Assembly: GCF_000185145.2 (NCBI RefSeq)
Contig: NZ_GL833119.1
Location: 984,668-1,048,667, forward strand
Reading direction: 5' to 3'
Source of the DNA: Hoylesella oralis ATCC 33269
GTDB lineage: Bacteria > Bacteroidota > Bacteroidia > Bacteroidales > Bacteroidaceae
DNA length: 64,000 nucleotides
Shown here: in pieces, positions 37,399 to 46,549 of the stretch
How positions within the stretch are numbered: position 1 is the stretch's first letter
Layout of the letters: each line of letters starts with the position of its first letter
The notes under the pieces: generated by a model
Databases searched by the model: none
What the model was told of the DNA's origin: nothing
The model's input: the letters and a program-made list of their open reading frames with translations, nothing else
Translations under genes and position numbers: made by a program

Positions 37399-39420
37399 AT
37401 GAAAAGAAATATTTTTAGTATATTATTTTTAGCTTTTACGGCTATTGCTTTTACATCGTGTGAAGACTATTTCGATACGGTGCCGAGCGATGTGATCGAT
37501 ATTAACGACGTATTTACCAATCGCGGATTGTCCTTGCAATGGTTGACCAATATATATTCTTATATTCCTGACAATACGAATATGGATAACTATACGCAAT
37601 ACTCTACGGAGGGCGTGTGGACGGTAGCTTGCAATGAAGGATACTTGCCTTGGTCGCAGTGCCAGTCCAACAATATCATCTTGGGTACTCTCTATCCTTC
37701 GACCGGATATGTACGCCAACAGTGGACAGCCTATTATCGTGCTATTCAAAAGGCAAATATATATTTGGCCGAGATAGACCGTTGTACGCCGATGAGCGAT
37801 AAGGAAAAGGCATGGACAAAGGCAGAAGTAAGAGCGTTGCGCGCTTATTTTTATTTTAATCTTATGAGGCTTTTCGGGCCGGTACCTATTGTTGGAGACC
37901 GTGTGTACACCATCGACGATCCTTTAGGTGATATGATGCTTTCGCGCTGTACGGTAGATTCGTGTTTTAATTACATTACATCGGAACTGAAAACAGCTAT
38001 CAATGGCGGCAATCTTATATCTCAGTTCAATGAGGCAGGCGCGTTCGATGACCAATTTGCAGGCAACCTTACGCAAGAGGCGGCCGAAGGAATTCTTGCC
38101 GAGGTTTATATGTTCCGGGCAAGTATGTTGTTCAATGGAGATCCTTATTACAAGGATTTGAAAAATACCGATGGCACATTGTTATTCCCTCAGGGTGAGG
38201 ATATGAAGAAATGGGAGGATGCCCGCGACGCTGCAAAGAAGATAATCGACAGCGGTAAGTTCCAGTTGGTTTATCGCGATGTAACGGGAAAACGCGTGAC
38301 AGATGTTAAACTTTCCGATCCTTATAACTCTTGTTTTTATTCTTGTCTCGGTAGACCGGATAATGAAGAACAGATATTCTTCCGTACGGTACCCAATAAC
38401 CGTATTTATTATGAAATGTGTCCGAAGCATAGCGGTGTTACAAATGCGCAATCTGGAGCGGGTGCTCTTTCGGTGCCTTTGCAAACGATAGACCTCTTCT
38501 TTACGAAAAATGGTCTTCGTATAGATGATGATAGCGATTATTTTACTTACGATGTGGATAACCCGACTGCAAGCAGCGTGCGCACTATGCTCAGCACTTT
38601 ATCTTACAAGGATCAGTTCTCGGGCTATACATACTTTACGCCTTCGAGCGATAATAGGGTAATGAAGCAGTTCTACAACCGCGAACCGAGGTTTTATGTT
38701 GCGTTCACTTTTCAAAACCGACGTTGGGATTTCGATGCTTCAAAGACCTATTATACGGATATGTCGCTTAATGGTAATTCTGGTCCGGCGAAGAACGGGC
38801 ACGATCATCCTGTCTTTGGAGTAATAGCGCGCAAACTCTATGTTGATCAAGGATCGCGTCAGAGTGTGCCTTACAGTGTAAAGCTACGTCTGTCGGAAGT
38901 TTATCTGAACTATGCTGAAGCTTGCAATGAGCTCGGCGATGTGGCCACAGCTTTGCATTATGTGAACTTGATACGCAGCCGTGCAGGCATACCTGAGTAT
39001 AAAGGCCTTAATGCCGAAGACCAAACGGCACTTGATGTGCGTGGGAAGAGCCGTGTGGAATTGGAGTCTTACGATAAAGATTTCATTCGTAAGGTAATCT
39101 ATCGTGAGCGGTTGATTGAGCTTGCTTTCGAAAGCAAACATTACTTCGATGTGCGTCGTTGGGGTGTTGCTGACATGGAGCAGGGCGATGGTTGGATATA
39201 TCCTTCGTATCATCAAGGCGGAGAAGGTGGCGACATGCTCGGTTTTAATGTGAACAACGTAGGAAGTTCAACGGAGCAAAGTAATCAGTTGAATTTCTAT
39301 AAACGTCTGAAAGTACAGCACCGTATCTATACCAAACGTATGTCGTTCTTCCCGATACCACAAATGGATATAAACCGCGACCGCAATCTTGTTCAGAATA
39401 CCGGTTGGACGGTTGAATAA
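37399..39420 (+). CDS. SusD/RagB family nutrient-binding lipoprotein
   Basis: 673 residues. The lipobox is AFTSC, followed by EDYFDTVPSDVIDINDVF, the usual SusD N-terminus. Helical TPR-like parts include AEVRALRAYFYFNLMRLFGP and, late, YAEACNELGDVATALHYVNL then IYRERLIELAFESKHYFDVR. It caps the SusC channel and binds the ligand. It is 22 bases downstream of susC and followed by a strong terminator. Confidence 0.96.
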   Translation: MKRNIFSILFLAFTAIAFTSCEDYFDTVPSDVIDINDVFTNRGLSLQWLTNIYSYIPDNTNMDNYTQYSTEGVWTVACNEGYLPWSQCQSNNIILGTLYPSTGYVRQQWTAYYRAIQKANIYLAEIDRCTPMSDKEKAWTKAEVRALRAYFYFNLMRLFGPVPIVGDRVYTIDDPLGDMMLSRCTVDSCFNYITSELKTAINGGNLISQFNEAGAFDDQFAGNLTQEAAEGILAEVYMFRASMLFNGDPYYKDLKNTDGTLLFPQGEDMKKWEDARDAAKKIIDSGKFQLVYRDVTGKRVTDVKLSDPYNSCFYSCLGRPDNEEQIFFRTVPNNRIYYEMCPKHSGVTNAQSGAGALSVPLQTIDLFFTKNGLRIDDDSDYFTYDVDNPTASSVRTMLSTLSYKDQFSGYTYFTPSSDNRVMKQFYNREPRFYVAFTFQNRRWDFDASKTYYTDMSLNGNSGPAKNGHDHPVFGVIARKLYVDQGSRQSVPYSVKLRLSEVYLNYAEACNELGDVATALHYVNLIRSRAGIPEYKGLNAEDQTALDVRGKSRVELESYDKDFIRKVIYRERLIELAFESKHYFDVRRWGVADMEQGDGWIYPSYHQGGEGGDMLGFNVNNVGSSTEQSNQLNFYKRLKVQHRIYTKRMSFFPIPQMDINRDRNLVQNTGWTVE

Positions 39421-39482
39421 CGTTTGAGGAAATCGTGAGTAATGTAAAAGCTGCCCGATAGGCAGCGGGCATTCGTATTTAT

Positions 39483-39524
39483 CTGCCGATTTGTATGTCT
39501 TGCACATACAATCGGCAGTTTTTT
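39483..39524 (+). terminator. Terminator of susCD
   Basis: A 15-16 bp stem (CTGCCGATTTGTATGT with ACATACAATCGGCAG) is followed by six T, 63 bases after the susD stop. Confidence 0.92.
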
Positions 39525-39784
39525 ATGTCTTATCCTTAATGGTTTTCTCCTATTATTTCCTCATGTTTTTGTGCTGTGCCTTATAACTAAAAGTATATGA
39601 TGGCAACTGTCTTTTGTCCGATAGTTATGAATAGGTGAAACGGATGGATGACATAATGGTATTAGAAATATTACCTATAGCTTTTAGAGGTATGGAGTAA
39701 CAAGTATATATGAGGAAAGAAAGATTAGTTAATCGTTATTGAGATTTGCTTTGTTGCTGTTTTTGCGGTGTAAAAACAGATATG
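39525..39784. other. Gene-free gap between susD and C10 peptidase terminators
   Basis: About 260 AT-rich bases between two facing terminators. No gene or repeat recognised. Confidence 0.5.
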
Positions 39785-39816
39785 AAAAAGGGAGTCTCGC
39801 AACGATGCGAGACTCC
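39784..39816 (-). terminator. Terminator of C10 peptidase gene
   Basis: GGAGTCTCGCA (39791-39801) pairs perfectly with TGCGAGACTCC (39806-39816) around ACGA. On the minus strand it is followed by CTTTTTCATA. Confidence 0.9.
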
Positions 39817-39850
39817 ACGAAGAATTGTTTGTGAAAAATATTGCAAGTTT

Positions 39851-42800
39851 TTATTTGGCGTATTTCTTACCGTTGAATATATAAATACCTTTGGGCAGCG
39901 ATTTCAGAACAGTGGTAATGTTGTATTCTGTTGCTACGGTAACTTTTATGCCGTTTGCGTTATACAGATTCATCTCTTTGTCTTGTCTGTCGGTCTTGAT
40001 GTCGGTAATGCCTGTAGCTGTTGTTTCGTCGCCGATAATCAGCGCTTTTGCAGTAGCTGCATCCTGATTGTTAGCTACGAAGTATGCATGGAAAGGAGCG
40101 ATGGTGGCCTTGCTTACAGCCGTAAACTGCCGCCCATCGGCATCGAGCGTATATGCATTATCCAGTGTGTCGGCGATTATCGTCCCCATATATTTATAAT
40201 CAGTGCTGTAAGTAGATATCCGTTCTGCGGCCACGACCATTGCGTCTGTTGCGCTGAAAGTAATTGTCTGTCCGCTGTGGTTGAATATCTTGCCGTTTTG
40301 AGTACCCGCATAAGCAACCATATATGGACGGTTTGCATTCAGTTTATCGGCAAAATTGAAATATACGTGATTATCTTCGGCCGAACTGAATTCTTTCAAT
40401 ACGAGTTCTTTTCCTGTGTCTGTGGCGTTGCGGAACCAGTCTATAGCTTTACCACCGGCCTCTATTGTCTGTGGCGCAAATGGCAGGACGATGGTGCTCC
40501 AACCATGGTTAGTGTCTATATTTCCCACTTTATGGGCATAAGATATCTGTTTTGCCGTAAACGATTTGGGGACACAAAGATCGTATGTATCGTCGATCAC
40601 AATTTTTTCGGCTTCGTTTCCGAAGACTATATTATTGACCTTCTTTTTCATAATCGTTAATACGCGTTTGCTGACGTTTGCATTTTCTTCATAATATACA
40701 ATGAGATTTTTGTTGTATTCGTCGCCAATGGATATCGTAACCGGTGTGCTTTTGCCCGGAATATCGACAGCTACCATATCTTTTGTTACAGAGAAGCCCG
40801 ATTGGTTCTTAGCTCCATGCTTTATACCATCGCTTGTCCAATACTGAATACCTGTCCTTACGCAGAAGTCGCCGCAATTTGCAGAACCGCTGTTGTCGCT
40901 GTTAGTGTGGAATTTATAGGTACTTCCGATGTTCAAGTTCTTGATTTCGAACACAAGGGTGGTATCTCTACCGGCCTCAAGATTAATGGCTTGGGTTAAC
41001 TCTCCTCTGATCCAGTAATAACTTCCGGCAAGTTCCCATGGCGCAACCTTAATGTTTCCGATGTAAGGAATGCTGTCTTTATTGAATACCCTTACCTGCA
41101 TGTTCATTTGGTTGCCATAGATAGTACTCGGATTTGTGGAACTTTCCACATACGAGAGCGGTGTCATCACAATGGCGAGGTTACCTTTAGTAGCTTTGGT
41201 AATGGTCTTTGTGGTAGTATAGAAGATATCTTCCTTTTGTTTTGACCTTGAAAGTGCGAGCGTATGTTGGCCGGCTGTTTTGGGCGTGTATTTAAAGAAC
41301 ACCTCTGTGGTCTTGCCTGCAGGCAGGTTTACACAGTTTCCCGATATCCATTTATCGTCTTCTATCAGGTACATCTCGTTGTAGTATTCGCTGGCGTTGT
41401 TGGTGATATTCACCTTAACTTTCTGTTCTGTGCCCACGCTGCTATTGCCTATCAGGTCTAAAGAGTTTACCTTTAGATTGAATATTGGGAAAATAGTAAG
41501 TGTAAGTTCAGTTTCGTTCTTGATTTCGGCAATGATGTAGTTGGTGTTGAAGTATTTATCTTCCACCCAATCATCCGTTCCGTGTTTACGACTACGCCCT
41601 TTTATGTAATATGTACCGTCGGGGAGGCCCGGCCCGAACAAAGTCGTAATGGATCGGGTGGGCCAATATGTGCCCGGTGAAAGGTTGAAACCGGATTCCA
41701 TTCCGATGTTCTCTTTCACAATATTTCCCTTGGTGTCGTATAATGTGAACGTTGTATCGAAAATATAGCTCTCTCGCATACTTGTGCCGGCGGCATAGGT
41801 TATTTTTGGTGTAAAGTAGCTTTTTGCAGACTTTCGCGTATATGTTGTATTATCCAATCGCAGGTCGAAGATACTGATACGTGGCACCTCCTCGTCTGCT
41901 ACGGCACCGCTTTCAGCCGGTTTAATACCTACAACGATTCCTTGTCCCATAGAGTATCCGTCGGCACTCGAGCTGCCACCGATTCCTTGTTGCCCGGGTG
42001 ACATGACTGTAAGCAAGAAATAGCCATCGTCGAGGCCTCCCCATCCCCAATTTATATGGTAGTAGCCGTTGCCGTCGTAGCCATCTAAAACGAATTCATG
42101 TCCGCCTCCTCCTTCGGAAGTATTGGCATTCATCGCTAATGGACGCCCCGCTGCAAGTTCTGAATAAATTAGGTCTTCCCACTCTTGGTAGGAATAGCTG
42201 CTGTGCGACTCATAATGCAGATTAGGATCGAAACCGAAATATTTGATGAATGCTGTGGCGATATGTCCTATGCCTGCTCCCGAAGAAGGGCCGTAACTCA
42301 TATGTACGGATTGCCCAACATAGCGCATCAATTGGCTGATGGCCTTCTTACTTTCTGCAGAGGAATTGTCATCATAGATATCTGTAATATGCTCCCAATC
42401 GAATGTTACCGGTGGAAGAGCGTCGAGTGTATAAAGAGAATCTTCATAAAGATATTTGTAGGAAGGGATTCGGGGAACAGTTGTTACAGGGGTTCTCCAA
42501 TAGCCGAGAATCTGTGCCATGGCTGTTGCTACGCATCCGGTGGCGCATCTACCTTTATTACCGTTCTTGCTTTTATACTCAGGACAGTCGAGATTATAGG
42601 GCTCTCCTTGGTTCCACCGGCATTGCACGAGTATAGGAATAACGTTCTTCGTTATCGATCTGGTTGATGATGCTTTGGCTTGTGAAACCTTTTTCTTACC
42701 TGCAGTTTGTCCGCTTTCCATCATTGCTACAGCTGTAGATAGTTCTTTGAACCATTCTTTCATCGGATCAGGAATGTTTCCGGCATCGATTGCCCCCGCA

Positions 42801-43075
42801 TCAGTGTAGCCCAATATGGCTTGTGTACGGTCACTTCCCGAAACAACCACGTAGCCATTATCGGTTCCGACATTAAAAACATAGAAATTGGGATCTTCCA
42901 TAACGGCAGTTAACTGTGAAGATGTTCCTTTTGCTTTGCCTTTTCTCATGCCATTAGCTGTAGTTGAGGTGAGGAAAGTTTTTGCTTTTTGTTTGGCTTG
43001 TTCCTTTGTAATCGGTTTTGCAAATGCAGTAAACTGACAAAGAACCAATACCGCAATGAGTAATTTTGTTTTCAT
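39851..43075 (-). CDS. Secreted C10 family cysteine peptidase with T9SS-type tail
   Basis: 1074 residues. Signal peptide (ending AFAKP), then a SpeB-like propeptide (about 20-145; FYVFNVGTDNGYVVVSGSDR). In the catalytic domain the nucleophile is Cys181 in RCATGCVATAMAQILGYW, the histidine is His326 in GGGGHEFVLDGY, and NWGWGG follows near 342. The domain is that of streptopain and interpain A. Beyond about residue 400 come Ig-like and beta-sandwich segments, and the last 75 residues (NLYNANGIKV, LPKGIYIFNGKKYAK) look like a type A sorting domain. Such enzymes degrade host proteins including complement. A good -33/-7 promoter lies upstream. Confidence 0.93.
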   Translation of the reverse strand: MKTKLLIAVLVLCQFTAFAKPITKEQAKQKAKTFLTSTTANGMRKGKAKGTSSQLTAVMEDPNFYVFNVGTDNGYVVVSGSDRTQAILGYTDAGAIDAGNIPDPMKEWFKELSTAVAMMESGQTAGKKKVSQAKASSTRSITKNVIPILVQCRWNQGEPYNLDCPEYKSKNGNKGRCATGCVATAMAQILGYWRTPVTTVPRIPSYKYLYEDSLYTLDALPPVTFDWEHITDIYDDNSSAESKKAISQLMRYVGQSVHMSYGPSSGAGIGHIATAFIKYFGFDPNLHYESHSSYSYQEWEDLIYSELAAGRPLAMNANTSEGGGGHEFVLDGYDGNGYYHINWGWGGLDDGYFLLTVMSPGQQGIGGSSSADGYSMGQGIVVGIKPAESGAVADEEVPRISIFDLRLDNTTYTRKSAKSYFTPKITYAAGTSMRESYIFDTTFTLYDTKGNIVKENIGMESGFNLSPGTYWPTRSITTLFGPGLPDGTYYIKGRSRKHGTDDWVEDKYFNTNYIIAEIKNETELTLTIFPIFNLKVNSLDLIGNSSVGTEQKVKVNITNNASEYYNEMYLIEDDKWISGNCVNLPAGKTTEVFFKYTPKTAGQHTLALSRSKQKEDIFYTTTKTITKATKGNLAIVMTPLSYVESSTNPSTIYGNQMNMQVRVFNKDSIPYIGNIKVAPWELAGSYYWIRGELTQAINLEAGRDTTLVFEIKNLNIGSTYKFHTNSDNSGSANCGDFCVRTGIQYWTSDGIKHGAKNQSGFSVTKDMVAVDIPGKSTPVTISIGDEYNKNLIVYYEENANVSKRVLTIMKKKVNNIVFGNEAEKIVIDDTYDLCVPKSFTAKQISYAHKVGNIDTNHGWSTIVLPFAPQTIEAGGKAIDWFRNATDTGKELVLKEFSSAEDNHVYFNFADKLNANRPYMVAYAGTQNGKIFNHSGQTITFSATDAMVVAAERISTYSTDYKYMGTIIADTLDNAYTLDADGRQFTAVSKATIAPFHAYFVANNQDAATAKALIIGDETTATGITDIKTDRQDKEMNLYNANGIKVTVATEYNITTVLKSLPKGIYIFNGKKYAK

Positions 43076-43130
43076 TTAAGATGCATTGGTTAGAAATTGT
43101 AATTAGATTTTATTAAAAATAAATATATCG

Positions 43131-43162
43131 CAAAAGTACGAATTATTTTTCTATTATACAAA
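43131..43162 (-). promoter_or_regulatory. -33/-7 promoter of C10 peptidase gene
   Basis: The reverse strand has TTTG (43159-43162) and TACTTTTG (43131-43138) separated by 20 bases, matching the consensus. Confidence 0.7.
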
Positions 43163-43353
43163 AGATTATATGAATATAATGCCTATTTGATGTAGATAAA
43201 AATAATATGTAAATGCTTTAAGAAATATAAATATGGTCGGTATTCCATGGAAATATATGCGGTGTTTGGGAATAATCGTTAAGGGTGTGTTATAAATTGT
43301 TTCAAACAGAGCATTTTTTTAGCTTATCAAGTGCCTTATTCAAGTGTTTTTAG

Positions 43354-43361
43354 TAACTTTG
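43354..43361 (+). promoter_or_regulatory. -7 promoter box of IMP cyclohydrolase gene
   Basis: TAACTTTG, 27 bases before the ATG at 43389. Its position excludes the longer in-frame start at 43344. Confidence 0.55.
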
Positions 43362-43388
43362 CAAACTGAAATTATAAAGTGCGCATTT

Positions 43389-43982
43389 ATGGCTGAAATA
43401 AAGAAAATAAAGACAGCACTGATATCGGTCTTTCACAAAGACGGGCTGGAAAGGTTGCTTGCTAAGTTACATGATGAAGGGGTAAAATTTCTTTCTACGG
43501 GGGGAACACAACAGTTTGTTGAGTCTTTGGGCTATGAATGTCAGACAGTAGAAAGTGTTACTTCTTATCCTTCCATCCTTGGTGGTCGTGTTAAAACGTT
43601 GCATCCGAAGATATTCGGGGGAATTCTTGCACGTCGTGATAATGAAGTCGACCGTAAGCAGATGGAGCAATATGACATTCCAGCCATAGACCTTGTGATA
43701 GTAGATCTTTATCCTTTCGAGCAAACGGTAGAAAGTGGAGCTCCAGATGCCGATATTATAGAGAAAATAGATATCGGAGGAATATCGTTGATACGTGCAG
43801 GAGCTAAGAATTTTAAAGATGTAGTTATTGTGCCCAGTAGGGCTGAATACGGCATGCTGTTTGATATTCTGAATAAGAACGGTGCACAAACCACGCTTGA
43901 AGAACGTAAACTTTTTGCCGGCAGGGCTTTTGGCATAAGCAGCCATTACGATACGGCCATTCATGCTTGGTTTGCTAAATAA
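43389..43982 (+). CDS. Stand-alone IMP cyclohydrolase (PurH N-terminal half)
   Basis: 197 residues starting MAEIKKIKTALIS. This is the MGS-like domain that closes the ring of FAICAR to IMP: FLSTGGTQQFVESLG, GGRVKTLHPKIFGGILARRD, DLVIVDLYPFEQTV, IDIGGISLIRAGAKNFKDV and a last ISSHYDTAIHAWF. The reading frame ends where the transformylase half would start in bifunctional PurH (about 510 residues). No transformylase fragment follows; the next 145 bases are non-coding. The partner activity is encoded at 1-1013. The gene lies directly upstream of mreB on the same strand. Confidence 0.95.
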   Translation: MAEIKKIKTALISVFHKDGLERLLAKLHDEGVKFLSTGGTQQFVESLGYECQTVESVTSYPSILGGRVKTLHPKIFGGILARRDNEVDRKQMEQYDIPAIDLVIVDLYPFEQTVESGAPDADIIEKIDIGGISLIRAGAKNFKDVVIVPSRAEYGMLFDILNKNGAQTTLEERKLFAGRAFGISSHYDTAIHAWFAK

Positions 43983-44127
43983 ATTATGAAATAATGATTG
44001 TGGAATAATGAATTATGGTTATTTATTTGCGATAATGTGAATGTTTCTTGATAGAAGCGTGTGTTTCTGTAAGAGTAATCAGCATTTTTTATTCCCAGCT
44101 AACAACTAAACAAATAAAATTTAAAAG

Positions 44128-45150
44128 ATGGGATTTTTTTCTTTCATTCAGGAAATTGCAATGGACCTCGGTACGGCAAATACAATTATTATCAGCGATG
44201 ATAAAATCGTAGTAGACGAGCCATCGGTGGTTGCACTTGACCGTCGTACGGATAAAATGATTGCTGTGGGCGAGAAGGCTAAGATGATGTATGAGAAGAC
44301 TCATGACAATATTCGTACCATTCGGCCGTTACGTGACGGTGTTATTGCTGACTTTACTGCTTGCGAGCAAATGATGCGCGGACTAATTAAGATGGTTCAC
44401 AGCGGAAGCCGGCTATTTCCTTCATCTCTTCGTATGGTAATCGGGGTACCATCGGGTAGTACTGAGGTGGAACTACGTGCTGTTCGTGATTCTGCAGAGC
44501 ATGCCGAAGGTCGCGATGTTTACCTTATATTTGAGCCTATGGCAGCAGCTATCGGTATCGGTATAGACGTTGAAGCGCCTGAAGGCAATATGATTGTTGA
44601 TATAGGCGGTGGCAGTACCGAGATTGCAGTGATTTCTTTGGGTGGTATTGTGAGCAACAATTCCATTCGCATTGCCGGTGACGACCTTACAGCAGATATT
44701 CAGGAATACATGAGTCGACAGCATAATGTGAAGGTAAGTGAACGTATGGCTGAACGGATCAAGATACATGTGGGTTCTGCATTGACCGATTTAGGAGAAG
44801 AGGCCCCCGAAGATTATATCGTGCATGGGCCGAACCGCATCACTGCATTGCCTATGGAAGTTCCTGTTTGTTATCAGGAAATTGCCCATTGTCTTGATAA
44901 AACCGTAGCTAAAATAGAGAATGCGGTGTTGAGTGCATTAGAGAATACACCTCCGGAACTTTATGCTGATATCGTAAAGAATGGTATATATCTGAGTGGT
45001 GGCGGTGCTTTGCTTCGCGGACTTGATAGGCGACTTACCGACAAGATTAACATTCCGTTCCATATTGCAGAAGATCCATTGCATAGTGTAGCAAAAGGTG
45101 CCGGCATTGCATTGAAGAATGTAGACCGTTTCTCTTTCTTGATGCGTTAG
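44128..45150 (+). CDS. mreB: Rod-shape-determining protein MreB
   Basis: 340 residues with the actin-fold motifs: MDLGTANT (phosphate 1) near residue 12, FEPMAAAIGIG, VDIGGGSTEIAVISLGG (phosphate 2) near 158, and LSGGGALLRGLD near 289. Forms membrane-associated filaments that organise lateral wall synthesis. It starts a tightly spaced five-gene cluster for elongation; the gap to mreC is 7 bases. Confidence 0.97.
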   Translation: MGFFSFIQEIAMDLGTANTIIISDDKIVVDEPSVVALDRRTDKMIAVGEKAKMMYEKTHDNIRTIRPLRDGVIADFTACEQMMRGLIKMVHSGSRLFPSSLRMVIGVPSGSTEVELRAVRDSAEHAEGRDVYLIFEPMAAAIGIGIDVEAPEGNMIVDIGGGSTEIAVISLGGIVSNNSIRIAGDDLTADIQEYMSRQHNVKVSERMAERIKIHVGSALTDLGEEAPEDYIVHGPNRITALPMEVPVCYQEIAHCLDKTVAKIENAVLSALENTPPELYADIVKNGIYLSGGGALLRGLDRRLTDKINIPFHIAEDPLHSVAKGAGIALKNVDRFSFLMR

Positions 45151-45157
45151 GTATGCC

Positions 45158-46027
45158 ATGCGAAATCTTTTAGCATTTCTTGCAAAGTATAATCATTGGT
45201 TCGTATTTATTGTACTTGAGGTAGCCAGTCTTGTGCTGTTGTTTCGATACAATAGCTATCAAGGCAGTGTGTGGTTTTCATCGGCTAATGTAGTTGCAGG
45301 GAAGGTTTATGAGTGGGATTCGCAGATAGAGGCGCTCTTCTCGCTTTCTTCGGTTAATCAGGAATTAACCCAACGTAATCTGTATTTGGAGCGTCAGGTC
45401 AACATGTTGTCGGAAAAGTTGCTCGCCATAACGAAAGACTCTGCCGAATTTCGTACGGATAGGACTGATGTAAAAGCCTTTCAGGGGTATCGTCTGATTG
45501 ATGCAAAGGTTATAAGTAATACACTTAGAGATAAGGACAATCTGATCACGATAGATAAAGGAGCGGCCGATGGAGTAAAGAAAGACATGGGAGTTGCATG
45601 CGGTACGGGTGTTGTGGGTATCGTTTATCTCGTGTCGACTCATTATTCTGTAATTATACCGGTACTTAATTCTCAGTCGAATATTAGCTGCACGATTAAA
45701 GATCGTGGCTATTTCGGCTACTTACACTGGACAGGCGGGAGTTCTGAAAGGGCTTTTGTCGATGATATTCCGCGGCATGCGCACTTTAAACTCTACGACC
45801 AAATCGTAACCAGTGGCTATTCGTCTGTATTTCCTCCGGGTATTTTGGTCGGAAAGATTATGCATGTGTATAATTCTGCCGACGGGTTGTCTTATCGTTT
45901 GAATATCGAACTATCGACGAATTTCGGGCGATTGCGTGATGTTTGTGTTATAGATAATACGGAAATGCAGGAGCGTATTGATCTGTTGCGTGCTGCTCAA
46001 GATTCGATTAAGGCGAAAGAAAATTAG
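45158..46027 (+). CDS. mreC: Rod-shape-determining protein MreC
   Basis: 289 residues. One N-terminal membrane helix (about 13-31), a short coiled coil (about 62-90; NQELTQRNLYLERQVNMLSE), then the beta-rich periplasmic domain with LITIDKGAADGVKKDMGVAC, GVVGIVYLVS and YDQIVTSGYSSVFPPGILVG. Links MreB filaments to PBP2 and RodA. Confidence 0.95.
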   Translation: MRNLLAFLAKYNHWFVFIVLEVASLVLLFRYNSYQGSVWFSSANVVAGKVYEWDSQIEALFSLSSVNQELTQRNLYLERQVNMLSEKLLAITKDSAEFRTDRTDVKAFQGYRLIDAKVISNTLRDKDNLITIDKGAADGVKKDMGVACGTGVVGIVYLVSTHYSVIIPVLNSQSNISCTIKDRGYFGYLHWTGGSSERAFVDDIPRHAHFKLYDQIVTSGYSSVFPPGILVGKIMHVYNSADGLSYRLNIELSTNFGRLRDVCVIDNTEMQERIDLLRAAQDSIKAKEN

Positions 46028-46039
46028 GGAGTTACGATT

Positions 46040-46534
46040 ATGGAACAGTTTCGAAAGCTATTGTTTTTTATCCTTCTCTTATTGACTCAAGTGCTGGTTC
46101 TCAATAGGATACATCTCTTCGATTGTGCTACGCCGATGTTGTATGTATATATCATGCTTCTTTTTCGCAGAAACTATCCACGGTGGGGAATTCTCGTATG
46201 GGGATTTACTATTGGACTTTGTATAGATATTTTTTCCAATACCCCGGGGGTGGCAGCAGCTTCGTTGACTCTGCTCGGATTGCTTCAACCATATATATTG
46301 ATGCTCTTTGTGCAGCGTGATAGTCCTGACGACCTGCAACCTTCAATGAATACGTTGGGTGTGGGCAACTTTATATATTACACAATTATCGTTGTATTAC
46401 TTTATTGTACGGTGTTCCTTACATTCGAAACATTCAATTTTTTCAATTGGATACAATGGCTTGAGGGCGTAGGCGGTAGCACGGCGATTACTGTAGCCAT
46501 AATCTTGGTTATAGAAAACTTGCGTAAGGGGTAG
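46040..46534 (+). CDS. mreD: Rod-shape-determining protein MreD
   Basis: 164 residues, mostly hydrophobic with about five membrane helices. GFTIGLCIDIFSNTPGVAAA matches the conserved MreD segment. Located between mreC and mrdA with gaps of 12 and 15 bases. Confidence 0.9.
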   Translation: MEQFRKLLFFILLLLTQVLVLNRIHLFDCATPMLYVYIMLLFRRNYPRWGILVWGFTIGLCIDIFSNTPGVAAASLTLLGLLQPYILMLFVQRDSPDDLQPSMNTLGVGNFIYYTIIVVLLYCTVFLTFETFNFFNWIQWLEGVGGSTAITVAIILVIENLRKG

Positions 46535-46549
46535 TTAGCTTTGTATTGA

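Noticed and set aside
39746..40660. 304-residue plus-strand open frame
   Set aside because: Lies across the terminator and the 3' part of the C10 peptidase gene on the opposite strand; cysteine-rich nonsense composition.
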